A stretch of DNA of 64,000 nt from Aquanectria penicillioides. Its lineage: Eukaryota > Ascomycota > Sordariomycetes > Hypocreales > Nectriaceae. The position numbers were made by a program, and so were the translations under genes. The notes under the pieces are model-generated. The model searched no databases, was not told where the DNA came from, and saw nothing but the letters and a program-made list of their open reading frames with translations. The stretch is taken from assembly GCA_003415625.1 (NCBI GenBank), contig PYIU01000006.1, forward strand, positions 2,790,001 to 2,854,000, written 5' to 3'. How positions within the stretch are numbered: position 1 is the stretch's first letter; each line of letters opens with the position of its first letter. This document shows, in pieces, positions 29,725 through 42,236 of this stretch.

Positions 29725-29983
29725 TATAAATAGATATAGCAGCCAGGCAAAGGTAGTTGCTGCTATAGATATAGCGGCTGGCCATAAGCCGACTTTAGGG
29801 GCCTTATGGGCCTAGGTCTTAAGGCTATATATCCTTATAAGGGAATCCCTGCACTATAAATAGATAACTGCATTCTGCAATTACTATTTAGCTATTCCTT
29901 ATAAATCCTAATTGATTTAGATTGATCTATTGTATATATTGCCTGCTGTAACTGTCTTTATGTATGCCTGTATATTGTTTATA
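29725..29983 (+). repeat. 3' LTR of the nested copia element, 259 bp
   Basis: It is the partner of 24458-24716 and is followed directly by ATAAT. This copy keeps some bases that the 5' copy lost, for example in its final 60 bp, and lost others, so the two LTRs were mutated independently. Confidence 0.9.
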
Positions 29984-30664
29984 ATAATTTAATTTTATTA
30001 AATAATTTTAAAGTTTAAAGTCTATTTTAATACTTTAAAATAGTATTTTTAAGCTTATTTTCCTTTTAATATATTATTAATTCTATATATAGCTTTAAGG
30101 TTATAATAGAATTTTATAATATTATTATTATTATTACCTTTATTTATTATAAATAAATATATTTAAATGTAATAAAGGCTTATTTTCTTTATTATTTAGT
30201 TAAAAATATTATAGATTTTATTTACTTTAATTTTATATTTTTTTTAATTATAGTAAAATATTATAAGCTTACATTTTAATAGTTTTTAGTCTTTAGAAAG
30301 TAACTCTATTATTATAATTGCTTATTATTTTAATTAAATAAGCTTTATTATTAAGCTTTTAGCCTTAATTCTTTCTTTTATATAGTATTTTATAGAAATA
30401 GGCATTATAGGCTTAAAAATTTAAATAGTCTTAAATTAAAAAAGGTCCTTAAGGATTTTAAGCTTTTTAACTTATTTTACTATAATTTTCATTTTATAGC
30501 TTTATTTAAAAGTCTTTTAATTATTTAAGTTATTAAAGATATAGGTCTTTAAAGTTATCTTATATATTTAGTTTAAAATTAAAATATAAAGTTTATTTCT
30601 TACTTTTAAAGCTCAATTAAATAGTTTTAGCTATACTAATAAGTATAGCTTTAAGACTCTTAAT

Positions 30665-30885
30665 TATTAAATTAAACTAATTGTATAATTGTATATATTC
30701 TTATTTTCTTATCCCTTTTAGCCTTACTTTATCGCTCAGGCTCTAAAAGAGGGGTTAAATTGCACTAAACCTAATAGAGCTATATTATATTTATATAACC
30801 TTCATTCAATTATTTCAAGCTTTATTTCTATAATCTAAAGTGCGTTTTAGTGTTTCCCTATATATAGAATACCTTAGGTTTAACA
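30665..30885 (-). repeat. LTR (5' LTR of the minus-strand element), 221 bp
   Basis: It is the direct-repeat partner of 18606-18826 and ends TTTAACA. U sequence resumes right after the ACCAT flank with CATAACTACAATCGC, a lightly mutated AAC-type tract. Confidence 0.9.
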
Positions 30886-30890
30886 ACCAT

Positions 30891-32580
30891 AACTACAATC
30901 GCAACAGTTTATATACACTACAGGCCTATTGCAGCTCCTTTATTAACATTTATATAAATGCTAAGATGCTAAGCTGGCCGCATTAAGGCAGGGGGTGCCA
31001 AGCCATCCTTAAGGGCAGTGCAGGATCTACTCTATTCTATATATATTATATAAATAGCAAAAAATAAAGAGAAAAGTCTATACTAAAATTAAGCCAATAA
31101 ATTATACCCTTTTGCTATAACTTTAAATAGCTAATAGTAATAAATGCTAAGGCTAATAGCTATACTATTTATGCTTATATATATAAGCTATATAAGCTAT
31201 TACTATATTTAATAAAGGCTAATATTTAAGTATTAATAATAGCTTTATAGAGAGGAATAGCTATAATAAGTACTTTTTAATTTTAATTTAGATTTATTAC
31301 TAATATAGTCTATTAAATAAAGAAGCTTTAGCAATTAAAGATTAAGTTTATTTAAGCTAAAAGAAAGGCAATTTAAGTATACTTTTAAGCTATATCTATA
31401 GTTTTAATTATAGATCTTAATGCTAATTAACTCTATAAGCTAATTAATAAAGTTAATTATATAGCTATAGCTTTTAAAAGCTTAATAGCTATATTACTTT
31501 TTTTAATTAAAAGGGCTAAAGCTACTTAAAAATAAATAGCATTAAAAAGCAATAATAGTAATAAATAAAGTTAATTTTAATATAGATTTATATTAGCTAA
31601 TATTAATAATAAAGACTAAAGTTTAATATAACTTTTTAAGTAATAGCTTAAGCTTAAATAAAGCTAAAGGGAGATTAAAGTAAAAAGGGCTAAAAAATAA
31701 AAAAAAGAAAAATAATAAAAAAGATAGTAAAGAGAATAAAATAGATTTTATATTTTTTAAAAAGAATATAAACTTAAAGTAAATAGTATTACTAAAATAA
31801 ATAAATATAAATTAAGTATAGCAATAAATAAAGATAAAGTCTAAAATAGAGCTAAAGTAAAGACTTAATTATTAAAAAGGCAGGCTTTAGTATATTATTT
31901 ATATAATAGGCTAGTTTTTTCTTTCTTTTAAAAGGGGTTTTTTTAAGTATATTAATTTTCTTTTTAATAAAAGGGTTAAAGCATTTAAATAAAAAAATTA
32001 CTAAAAGGTAAAGGCAATATAAAAATAAATATATTTTAAACTAAATATAATTTAATAATTAACTTATAGTATAATATAATATATAAATAGGCTAGCTATT
32101 TAATAAAGCAATATATAGTTTAAGCTTTAAATAAATATTACTTAAATTTAAAAAGATTATAAAGGAAATTAAATAGTATTTTCTTTTAGCTTAAATAAAG
32201 TAAGTAATATAGTATAATATATCTAACTATTTTAATAGTATTTTTGCATTAATATTAAGGCATACTTACTATAAGGACCTTTCTTTAAAAAAGAAATCCA
32301 TAAAGTTTAATGCATTCTATTTATATTTAAATAAATAAAAAGCTTTTATATTTCTTAAGTTCTTTATATAAATAAATAGTCTTCTTTTTTATATAAAATA
32401 AAAAGATTTTAGCTATCTTTATTTTATTATTTATATACTATTTATAGAATTTATATTTAGCTTATTTTTAATAGTATTTTTAATTAATTAATATTTAATT
32501 TTTAATTAATTTTTAATTCTTTTTATATTTTCTATTAAAAAGCTAATTAATAAACTACTTTTTATATTTTTATATTAATT
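30891..32580. repeat. U arm (right part) continuing into M segment
   Basis: The first 100 bp still contain a weakly mutated version of the 8.8-9.0 kb GC pocket (GCTGGCCGCATTAAGGCAGG, 30973-30992). From about 31310 the sequence matches M (6421-7640) and runs without a break into C at about 32580. No gene is visible. Confidence 0.6.
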
Positions 32581-35500
32581 TATACTAAAGGCTATTATAA
32601 TAATAGTAATAAATTTAATATATTATTAATGCAATTATAAAAAGAATAAATTTTTTAATGCTTTAAGCTTAAAGCTAGCCTTAAAATTAAATAAATTATT
32701 TATTAAAGTATATATTAAATAAAGGGATTTTAAGCTTATTTTTTAATAATTTAATTAAAATAGCCTTATAGCCTTCCTTAATAATATAAAGGGCTTAAAT
32801 CTATTTAATAAATAAGGCTTTAATAATCCCTTTTAAATTACTATTTTTTTTTACTAAAGAATAATATATATTAATACTATAGGCAATTATAGATTTAATT
32901 ATATATATATATATTATATAGGCAGCCTTAAGGTTTACTCTTTATATACTTACTATAAAGGCAGTAAGGGCCTATCTTTAATGCTTAAGTTTTCCCTTAA
33001 GCTTAAAGATATATAGGCCCTAAAGTAGCTTTTTATATAGCTATAACCTAAAAAAATAGTATAATTTTTATAGCTAGATTATATTATAAGTAAAGATTAA
33101 TTAAACTTAATGCCTTTAGTATTAATAGAAAAAATAAAAAAGCTAGGCCTTTATAAATTTAAAGGTTATATTATTAATAAAGGCCTAAAATATATATATT
33201 ATTTATATAGCTTTAAATTAAACTTAAGTCTTTATTATATTTTTTTTAAATATAAATATATTTATATTATTAATAAGTTTAATTACTATAATTTTAAAGA
33301 CTTTTTTAAGTGCTATATAGAGCCCTAATATAAATAGAATAAAGAGAATAAAGAAAAGTAGCAATTCTTATAGAACTTTAGCTTTAATGCTATAAAGTTT
33401 AAAGGACTTATTATTAAATTAAAGGTATATTAAATACTTAAATAAATAGCTAAAAAGCTAAATTAATATTTATTATAAATAGCCTTAATTATAAAGAGTA
33501 GCAATAAGCCTTTTATAGTTAATTAAATTAAAGGCTATAGTAAAGTTTAATTAAAAAAGTAATGCTATTTTACTATAAGCCTATACTATATATACTATTT
33601 TTACTATAACTATAAAGGCAAGCTTAATAGACCTTTAAGGTCTATTTTTTATTTAATTATTAAGAAATATATTTAAATTCTTTATTATTATTATTATTTA
33701 TTAAATTATTATTAATTTTATTACTTTATTAATAATATTAAAAAAGAAAATAAATCTTTATTTAAATATTATATATTTTTAAGCTATTATTTTATTTAAT
33801 TTAAAAATAATAATAGCAATTATATAATAAAAATAATATAAAAAATACTTAAATATAATACTTATATTAATAATAGTAATAAAGGCTTTTAAAAAAGGCT
33901 TATTATATACTTTAAAGAAGCTAATAGAAAATTTATTACTATTAAAAGCTTTTTATAATTAAATTTTAAAGAATAAGTATATTAATTTATAAAGTTTAAT
34001 ATAGTTTTATATTAAGTTTTTAATATTTTATAGCATTTAATTTATACTTAATAGTTATATAGTAAGATTTATTATAATAAATTTAATATTTTAATTATTT
34101 ACTTAAGGTTTAAAAAAAAAGCATTTTATTAATATAATTGCCTTTTTAATATAGCTTATAGCTAAAAAATCTTACTTAAGGCAATTAAAGGGAAAGAGCT
34201 ATAATAAAGCTAAAGCAATATTGCTTTAAAATTATATTTATTTCTTTAAGTTTTAAAGTTTCTTTTAGCTATTAATACCTTTCTTTATTTTAGCTTTAAA
34301 TAGAGTATTGCATTAAGCTATATATTTAGCCTTAACTATATAAGCCTTTTGCTTATTGCTTACTTTTTATAGTTTTAGCTAATTAGCTATTATACTATTA
34401 TATTATATATATTTTTATATTTATTTAAATTAATAAATAGCCTTTATTATAGACTAATTCTATTAATTATTATAGCTAAACTTAAATTGCCTTTATATTA
34501 AAATAGTATATTAAGCAATTTAATACAATTCTTAAGTTAGCTATTTAATTATTTATTTTAGCTAATATATAAAGGTTATTTTACCTAAAGTTTAATAAAA
34601 AGTAATTTATACTTTAAGTTTAGCCTTCTTAAGGTTTATTATATATTAATTAAATACTATAGGCTAAAAGTTTAATAAAAAAAAGGCAATATATTTATAA
34701 AGAATTTAATATATATTTATTATAAAATATAATTAAAGCTATTTAAATTATAATTAAGGCCTAAATAAATAATATAGCTATTCTTTAAGGCTTAAGCTAA
34801 ATTAAAAGTATTATTTTTAGTATTACTTACTTTTTAAATTACTATTTTATAAAGGGTTATTAAGGCTATATTTAATTATTATATTTCTATTAAAAAGATT
34901 AAGCTATATAAAGTAGTTTTATTATAGCAATTCTATATTAAGTAATATAAATTAAAGTCTTTAATTATAATTATTTAAAGGGCTAAAGTAAGGCTAGCTA
35001 AAGTATATATTGCCCTTAAGTCTCTTTTACCTTTTAAAAAGTTATATATTGCAATTATTTTTATATAGCTATATTTAAAATTAATATTAATTTAGTTTTT
35101 TTTAGCTTAATAAATTTAAGTTTTTAGTTTATATTATTTATATATATAAAGAGCTATATAGCCTAAATAATAAATTATAATATAGTTTAATCTTTTAGGG
35201 TTTATTAAAGTATTAATTCTTTAGTTTTTAATTAATTCTAAAAGTATAATTGTATTATATCTATTATAAATATATAATGCTTAATAAATTAACCTAAAGT
35301 AGTAATATATATTTTAAAATAAAACTTATATTAATTAAATATAAATAAAAGAATTAATTTAATAAATAATAGTAATAAAGTATAGGCACTAAAAGAAAGA
35401 AAAGCATTAAATAAAGTATAGTATTATTTATTTATAAAGCCTAAAAGTTAGCTAACTCTTTTAATAAAAAGAAAAATTATAAAGAAAGAGTTCCTAAAAA

Positions 35501-36898
35501 AGCTATTTTATTATATATAAAGAGTATTTTACTATATTAAAATGCATTTTTTATATTTTATTAATTATTTATAGTATTTTTCTTTTATATAGGTTTAATG
35601 CTTTTTTACTATAAAATAAATATAGCTTTAGGCTAAATAATCTTTATAGTATAAAATATAGCAATAAAGAATTTCTTTCTTTTTAATAAAGCAATTATTA
35701 TATATTAAGCTATTATATTAGCTATAAATTAAAATAAATTAATAGTTTTTTATAATATAGCTATACTTATAGTATTAAAAGTATTAAATAAATTTTAATT
35801 CTTTATTAAAGGGTTTATAATTATATAGTTTAGTATTAAAAAATAATCTATTATTATATAAACTATTAGCTTTTTTAATAAATAAAATATAAAGAATTAA
35901 GTTTATTTTTATTATAATATTATTTTAGGCTTAAATAAGCTTTACTTTATTAATCTTTAAGGTATTAATACTATTAATAGTTTTAATAAATTTATTTATA
36001 TTATTAAAAATAGATTTAATTTAAATTCCTTTTATTAAAATAATAAAAATTAAAAAAGTAAAAAAGGCATTATTCTTAAATATAATAGCTATTTATTCTT
36101 CTTTATAAAAGGCTTTAGCCTATTTTAAGGTAAAGAAAGTAAGAACTATATCTTTATTAAAAAGGTAATATACTATAACTATATAAAAGTTATTATAGGC
36201 TTAATTTACTATTTATATAGTTTCTATTAAAATGCAATTTTTAATATCTTTAAAGGCATCTTTAGTATAAATAATAATTTTATACTTAATATAGCTATAT
36301 ATTATATATTTATTAATTTTAATATTTATAGATATAAAGCTATATAAAAAAACTAATATATAAAACTATTGCATTAATTAAAAAGAAAAGAAGCTTAAAT
36401 TAATTAAAGTAGCTAATACTATTATAATAATAGCAATTATTATAATAGTAGTAATTTTATTAATAAGTCTCTCTTTAAAGGTTATATTAGTTTTAAAGGG
36501 AGGGCAAAAGCATACTTTATATATATTAATATAGATTTAAAATACCTTTTAAACTGCTTTAAGAAGGTAAAATAGAATAATCTTAATAATAGCTTTATAT
36601 GCTTTTTTATCTTTATTAATTATAAGGCTTCTATTAGCTTTTATTACTTTATTTATTTTAGGCATATAGCTATATTAGCTAATAGTAAAAAGGGGGTTAT
36701 ATTAACTGTTTTTAATGCTATATCTTTTTAAATTAATAACTATTAAAAGGGCTATAGTATTAGTATTGCGCTTTTAATATGCTATTATATCTAAAGGTAA
36801 CTTAGTATAAGGAATTAATTAATTATAATTTTAGATATTTTAAAAGTAGTTTAGAATAGCTATAAGTAATTATAAGTTTAAGGGTAAAGTTTATTATT
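32581..36898 (+). repeat. C repeat, copy 2
   Basis: This is a full-length direct copy of 10214-14547, with a similar degree of mutation and the same landmarks. It is joined upstream to M and U, which is the best evidence that U-M-C was a single unit. It contains the 72-codon frame at 33110-33328. The element type was not recognised. Confidence 0.6.
33110..33328 (+). pseudogene. 72-codon open frame in C copy 2
   Basis: This is the positional equivalent of 10750-10968 and 62944-63162, with the same length and the same stop position. It is best read as the longest unbroken piece of a degraded gene. Product unknown. Confidence 0.4.
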
Positions 36899-37912
36899 TT
36901 AAGCTTTTTTAATTAATAAAATATAAAGAATTAAGTTTATTTTTATTGTAATACTATTTTAGGCTTAAATAAGCTTTACTTTATTAACTTTTAAGGTATT
37001 AATATTATTAATAGTTTTAATAAGTTTATTTATATTATTAAAAATAAATTTAATTTAAATTCTTTTTACTAAAATAATAAAGATTAAAAAAGTAAAAAAG
37101 GTATTCTTTTTAAATATAATAGCTATTTATTCTTCTTTATAAAAGGCTTTAGTTTATTTTAAAGTAAAAAAGGTAAAAATTATATTTTTATTAAAAAGGC
37201 AATATATTATAATTATATAAAAGTTACTATAGGCTTAATTTACTATTTATATAGTTTTTATTAAAGTATAGTTTTTAATATTTTTAAAAGTATCTTTAGT
37301 ATAAATAGTAACTTTATATTTAATATAGCTATATATTATATATTTATTAGTTTTAGTATTTATAAATATAAAGCTATATAAAAGAATTAATATATAAAAT
37401 TGCTATATTAATTAAAAAAAAAGCTTAAATTAATTAAAATAGCTATTATTATTATAGTAATAATAATTATTATAGTAATAATAATTTTATTAATAAGTCT
37501 TTTTTTAAAGTTATATTAATCTTAAAAAAAAGATAAAAGTATACTTTATATATATTAATATAGATTTAAAATACCTTTTAAATTACTTTAAAAAGATAAA
37601 ATAAAATAATTTTAATAATAGCTATATAAGCTTTTTTATCTTTATTAATTATAAGGCTTTTATTAACTTTTATTACTTTATTTATTTTAAATGTATTATT
37701 ATATTAATTAATAATAAAAAAGAAATTATATTAGCTATTTTTAATATTATATCTTTTTAAATTAATAACTATTAAAAGGGCTATAGCATTAATATTGCAC
37801 TCTTAATGCACTATTATATCTAAAGGTAATTTAATATAAAGAATTAATTAATTATAATTTAAAATATTTTAAAAGTAGTTTAGAATAGCTATAAGCAGTT
37901 GTAAGTTTAAAG
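36899..37912 (+). repeat. Tandem second copy of the C repeat 3' end (about 1.0 kb)
   Basis: The segment repeats 35868-36893 at an offset of about 1034 bp. For example, a GTTTATTTTTATT landmark is at 35901 and again at 36935. The two copies differ at many transition sites, so the duplication predates at least part of the mutation. Confidence 0.75.
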
Positions 37913-38540
37913 GCAAAAGTTAATATTATAAAAGTGTTATAATAGCTTAATTATAGAAAATAATTAATTATATATTAAACTTTATTTAATTTATATTTTA
38001 AAACTATTATAATAATAAGTCCTAAAGTATAAATATACTTTTAGATTATTAACCTTTATTTAAGAGATATAAAGGCTAATTATTTAAAAGTATTATTTAT
38101 TATATAATTTATATATATAATAGCTAGCTTTAAAGTTAAGTATATTATTATTATAGCTAAAAGACTTACTTTATGCTTAAATAATTATAAATAGATAAAG
38201 TAATATATTTACTTAAATAATTAATTAAAAGATTAATTTATTTAAGTATAAAGTATTAAAATTATATTATATAACTATATATAAAGCATTTAATTATTGC
38301 ACTTTTAGTATTAATGCTATTTATATAAAAGTATAAAGAAATAGTAATTATAAACTTTTTTATTAAAGAATAGCTAAAAATATAACTTTTTTTTTAAAAA
38401 ACTTAATTTACTTTAAAGTTATAAAATAAAAGAAATATAAAGTAAAGATAACATTTTATAATAAAATTAAATAAAGAATAGATATTAAAAAAATATAAAA
38501 ATATATATATATATATTATAACCCTTATATAATTGCAGAT
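37913..38540. other. AT-rich stretch at the left border of the gene island
   Basis: Very AT-rich sequence without a recognised repeat copy, ending in a TA dinucleotide run (38505-38518). GC content and CpA/CpG usage switch to normal within about 50 bp near 38550. No gene was seen. Confidence 0.5.
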
Positions 38541-39201
38541 ATGAGGGATTTATATTCGATTGGCTTAAATTAATTCAAGGGGTGTGCTTGAATTGACGTC
38601 TTTGATTTGACTTAGTACCACTTGAATTGTTGGAAGCCCTGCCCGCCACATGTAAAATGGAAACAATAACTCTGGGGAGGAGCTTGAAGGCTGTGGCTCA
38701 GAAGAAGACCAAAAAGACTGGGAACTCAACCTAACGGAGAGGCCATTTTCCATTAACTAACAGCCGACGCAATCTGGCTTGCCACCATATCTGTTATTGG
38801 TAAATATGCGGTAGACTCTGCGAACTTATGTGTTTGGTTTGGCCTGTTGGAATGCCCCGGGCCGAATTGAGGCGGTGTCCCCTCTCATCCCACCCCCGTT
38901 TCACGCATATGCAAAAGCTCGATAAAGGCCAAAAGACAGCTGAAGCTGTTCCAGCTCTTGTTGTCAAGGCTTACCTTCCGGTTGATGTTGATTTTCCTCC
39001 CCCCCAATTGCCTCATCGGTGCCGCTGTTCTGCGAGTCAGAAATCGGCTCCCCTTCACTACTCCCTCTGCTTTGTACTTGTGTCTCCAAGTTTCGACTCA
39101 AGAACCTTGTTCGAACCACTTCAGCACCGTGAAGGCCCAGGGCTTCTCAGTCTTTTCACCTCCACTCGCCACTCCATTGACATAGTATCATATTCATCAC
39201 C
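38541..39201. promoter_or_regulatory. Upstream region of the uracil phosphoribosyltransferase gene
   Basis: Normal-composition DNA with pyrimidine-rich stretches (38880-38900 and about 38988-39010) typical of fungal promoters and 5' leaders. Short open frames here (for example 38828-39205) have no family resemblance and overlap the start of the next gene in another frame. No specific site can be assigned. Confidence 0.3.
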
Positions 39202-40162
<961 letters not shown>

Positions 40163-40278
40163 AGCAAGAGACGTCGCACTTATTGGGTCTTAGTCAACAT
40201 GCTAGGATAAAAAACGCGGGATGTCGGATTCTGTTGGGTGAAGCATTGGAGTTGGAACAGTGCATTTCAAAGCCTTGT

Positions 40279-40858
40279 TCAATATTCATCATCATCTGCC
40301 ACAATTCCATCCCCCTCATATGAATGTCTGTCGTCGTCGTCGTCGTCGTCAACTGCTGACCGGCCGCCCACTGCACGTCCGGATCCTGGTGTTCGTGCTG
40401 TGCCTGAATAACCAGCGTCCGCGTTGTCCTCTTTGGCCACAGCCTCTAGGAGATAGTCAGCACGTAAGAGTCATGCTGGGAGTTTATCGAGTTCGGAGTC
40501 ATACCGGCTGCGTCAACCCACTCACCGTAAACATCAACAGCAGCCGACAGATCTGGATTAACTGTCAGGAACAAGCCAACGAGGTCGGAGCAAGGGTTAG
40601 GGGTTCGCACAGTTAACGGCACATTGGAACTTTTGACCACAAATGCGGCAATCTAGTTGCCCAACACCGGCTTTTTTATCGAGTTTGACGGTAACCGACT
40701 TCTCGTGATTACAGAAGAGGCATGTGAAGTTGGAAGGTAGAGGATCGGACTGCGGTCGCAAGACTTTTAGCATCAAAGTGCCAAGAACACGGGGTTTTTT
40801 CTAATCGCACCCTCTTTGGGCCCATAGGCTTTCTGGATGACTTCTTGCGCTTTCCCAT
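40279..40858 (-). CDS. ELF1: Transcription elongation factor Elf1 (zinc finger)
   Basis: Elf1/ELOF1 binds elongating RNA polymerase II in the nucleus. Exons on the minus strand are 40811-40858, 40611-40749, 40505-40561 and 40279-40445, giving 136 residues. All introns are GT...AG, and two share an unusual GTGCGA donor. The start is the basic tail [11 protein letters not shown], diagnostic of the family. The zinc ribbon has Cys26, Cys29, Cys50 and Cys53 (CLFC...CRIC), followed by the [12 protein letters not shown] helix. The C-terminus is acidic, with seven consecutive Asp residues from a GAC run and a DDDEY end, as in fungal Elf1. Yeast Elf1 is 145 residues, so the size fits. It shares its upstream region with the divergent URC1 gene. 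Confidence 0.95.
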
Positions 40859-42236
40859 GTTGATGTCGACAGATCGATGCGCCTTAAATCGGAGAGAAAA
40901 TCTACGTTGTAATGTAGATGTCAGGCTGTGGCGACGAGGAACCAAAGCGCGCCGGGATGCTGGATGGTGTCCGTTATCTTATCGCAAGCCTTATTTCTGT
41001 GCACGTGTTCACAAACAGTGTATCAGTGCGAGTCTGGTACATAGGTACTTGTGCCACGAGTGTGCATGTTGAAGCATGCATCAATCGGGGGAGGCGTTTG
41101 GCTCTGCCCCGCCCTTGTCTCTCCACCCAGGCAGCGGCGACCTCCGAGACGAAGTTCTTCCCTCACAGCGAAGCAGGGAAGCAAATCGATAACAAATAGA
41201 AGACATACAGTATCCCCGCGTTTGATACATCAGCACCACGAAAAAGATCGTTGTATCATTAGAGAATTACATTAGAAAAATAGGTGAAAGGGAGATACAT
41301 ATTTCTTTTCCTCCTCCGTCTGAAGCAGAAATGGGGGCACACGAGGCAGAGGTATGAGACTCTTGGAAATAGGGCTGTATTATGACAAGGGTGAGGTGCT
41401 AGATTCTCCCAACAACGCTACTTTCGTGTGTTCGCACCATCAATAGGACCCTCCAACCTGCTGCAAGGGATCCACGATTTAGTGGGGTAGGTGTTGCTGC
41501 AGTGGGGCCTAAGCTTGGAGGATCGACCCGCCTTTGGATATCCTTGCTCTACCCCGAGATCCGCTTGGTTAATCAGTAGGTAGATGCCCGATGAGAATAT
41601 ATTGCTTTGCCTTTCGGTTAGTGTTGTAAGGATCCGGTGGTGCCCCAACATGGGAAGTCCCTGCGATCAGAGGTTGGATATTGAGAAGTAGGTATGGCGT
41701 TGGATGAGTGGGTATCCGGGGACCGCCGAGCACAGTATGCCTGCTTAACTCCCTACCTACCTAGGTACCTACCTAGGCACCCAGGCCTTGAGTGGGACAT
41801 TGAGAAAGCTGTGATGACTGGGTTAAGACATACACCTACTACTTACCTAGGTACAGTAGGCATGTTGGCCGCGGCGCCCCAACCCGGTAAGAGAACTGTT
41901 TACCTTCCAATCGCGAGGACCGAGGTCGGTGTGCGTTTCCGCGTGACGTAGACAAATTGATGATAGGTGAGTCTGGTTCGGGGAATAAGTAGTACATAAC
42001 GGTGCAACCATCCTCCCCTTCAATCGTCGACCGCTCTTCTTAACATTTTGCCTATTTCTTTCCACCGCATGCCCAGATCTCCCCGATCATTCCTTGTCTA
42101 CATTAGTCATCACCTGGAATCATCTTTCAAGGCACGTCGTGGATATTGAGTTCACTTCATTCCTTTCAACCCTGGTACTTTAGGGCCGAATCTCTGCAAC
42201 TTCCCCGTAACATCTACCTGTAGCGGTGTACAAGCC
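40859..42236. promoter_or_regulatory. Divergent intergenic region between ELF1 and URC1
   Basis: About 1.4 kb without a convincing gene. It presumably contains both promoters. Visible items are a CACGTG hexamer near 41002, a cluster of ACCTAGGT and GGTACC units at 41751-41781 and 41841-41853, and a CT-rich leader before the URC1 ATG. Open frames such as 41694-41951 and 41051-41275 show no family resemblance. Confidence 0.4.
41751..41781. repeat. Short CTAC/ACCTAGGT tandem-palindromic cluster
   Basis: The motif reads CTACCTACCTAGGTACCTAC and then CTAGGCACC. It contains overlapping palindromes CCTAGG and GGTACC. A related copy is at 41841-41853, and similar GGTACCTACC text occurs near 45431. 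The function is unknown. Confidence 0.5.

Larger units (their letters stand above)
24458..29983 (+). mobile_element. Ty1/copia LTR retrotransposon, plus strand, nested (5.5 kb)
   Basis: LTRs of 259 bp (24458-24716 and 29725-29983) are flanked by a perfect ATAAT duplication (24453-24457 and 29984-29988). The uninterrupted site is readable in the related element near 58150. A polypurine stretch AAAGGGAG precedes the 3' LTR. Degraded plus-strand landmarks occur in copia order: a CCHC zinc-knuckle-like block near 25977-26026, an ALYxLK reverse transcriptase block near 28361-28390, a mutated YVDDILI block near 28495-28520, and the RNase H end with DNxSAIKL-like and IFIKLL-like blocks near 29255-29420. 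Every frame has many TAA and TAG stops. It inserted in the opposite orientation to its host element. Confidence 0.9.
18606..30885 (-). mobile_element. Ty1/copia LTR retrotransposon, minus strand, split by a second element
   Basis: Two direct LTRs of identical length (221 bp; 18606-18826 and 30665-30885) bound the element. The 5-mers outside them are ACTAC and ACCAT, which differ by two C/T transitions and can derive from one target duplication such as ACCAC. A polypurine tract (reverse complement of CCCCCTTAAATTTACT, 18829-18844) lies inside the left LTR, showing that coding runs on the minus strand. Degraded minus-strand reverse transcriptase motifs are visible: an LKKALY-type block near 21411-21445 and a Y-x-N-N block (mutated YVDD) near 21270-21312. 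This order and wording are typical of Ty1/copia. Excluding the inserted element, it is about 6.75 kb. All frames are destroyed. Confidence 0.85.
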
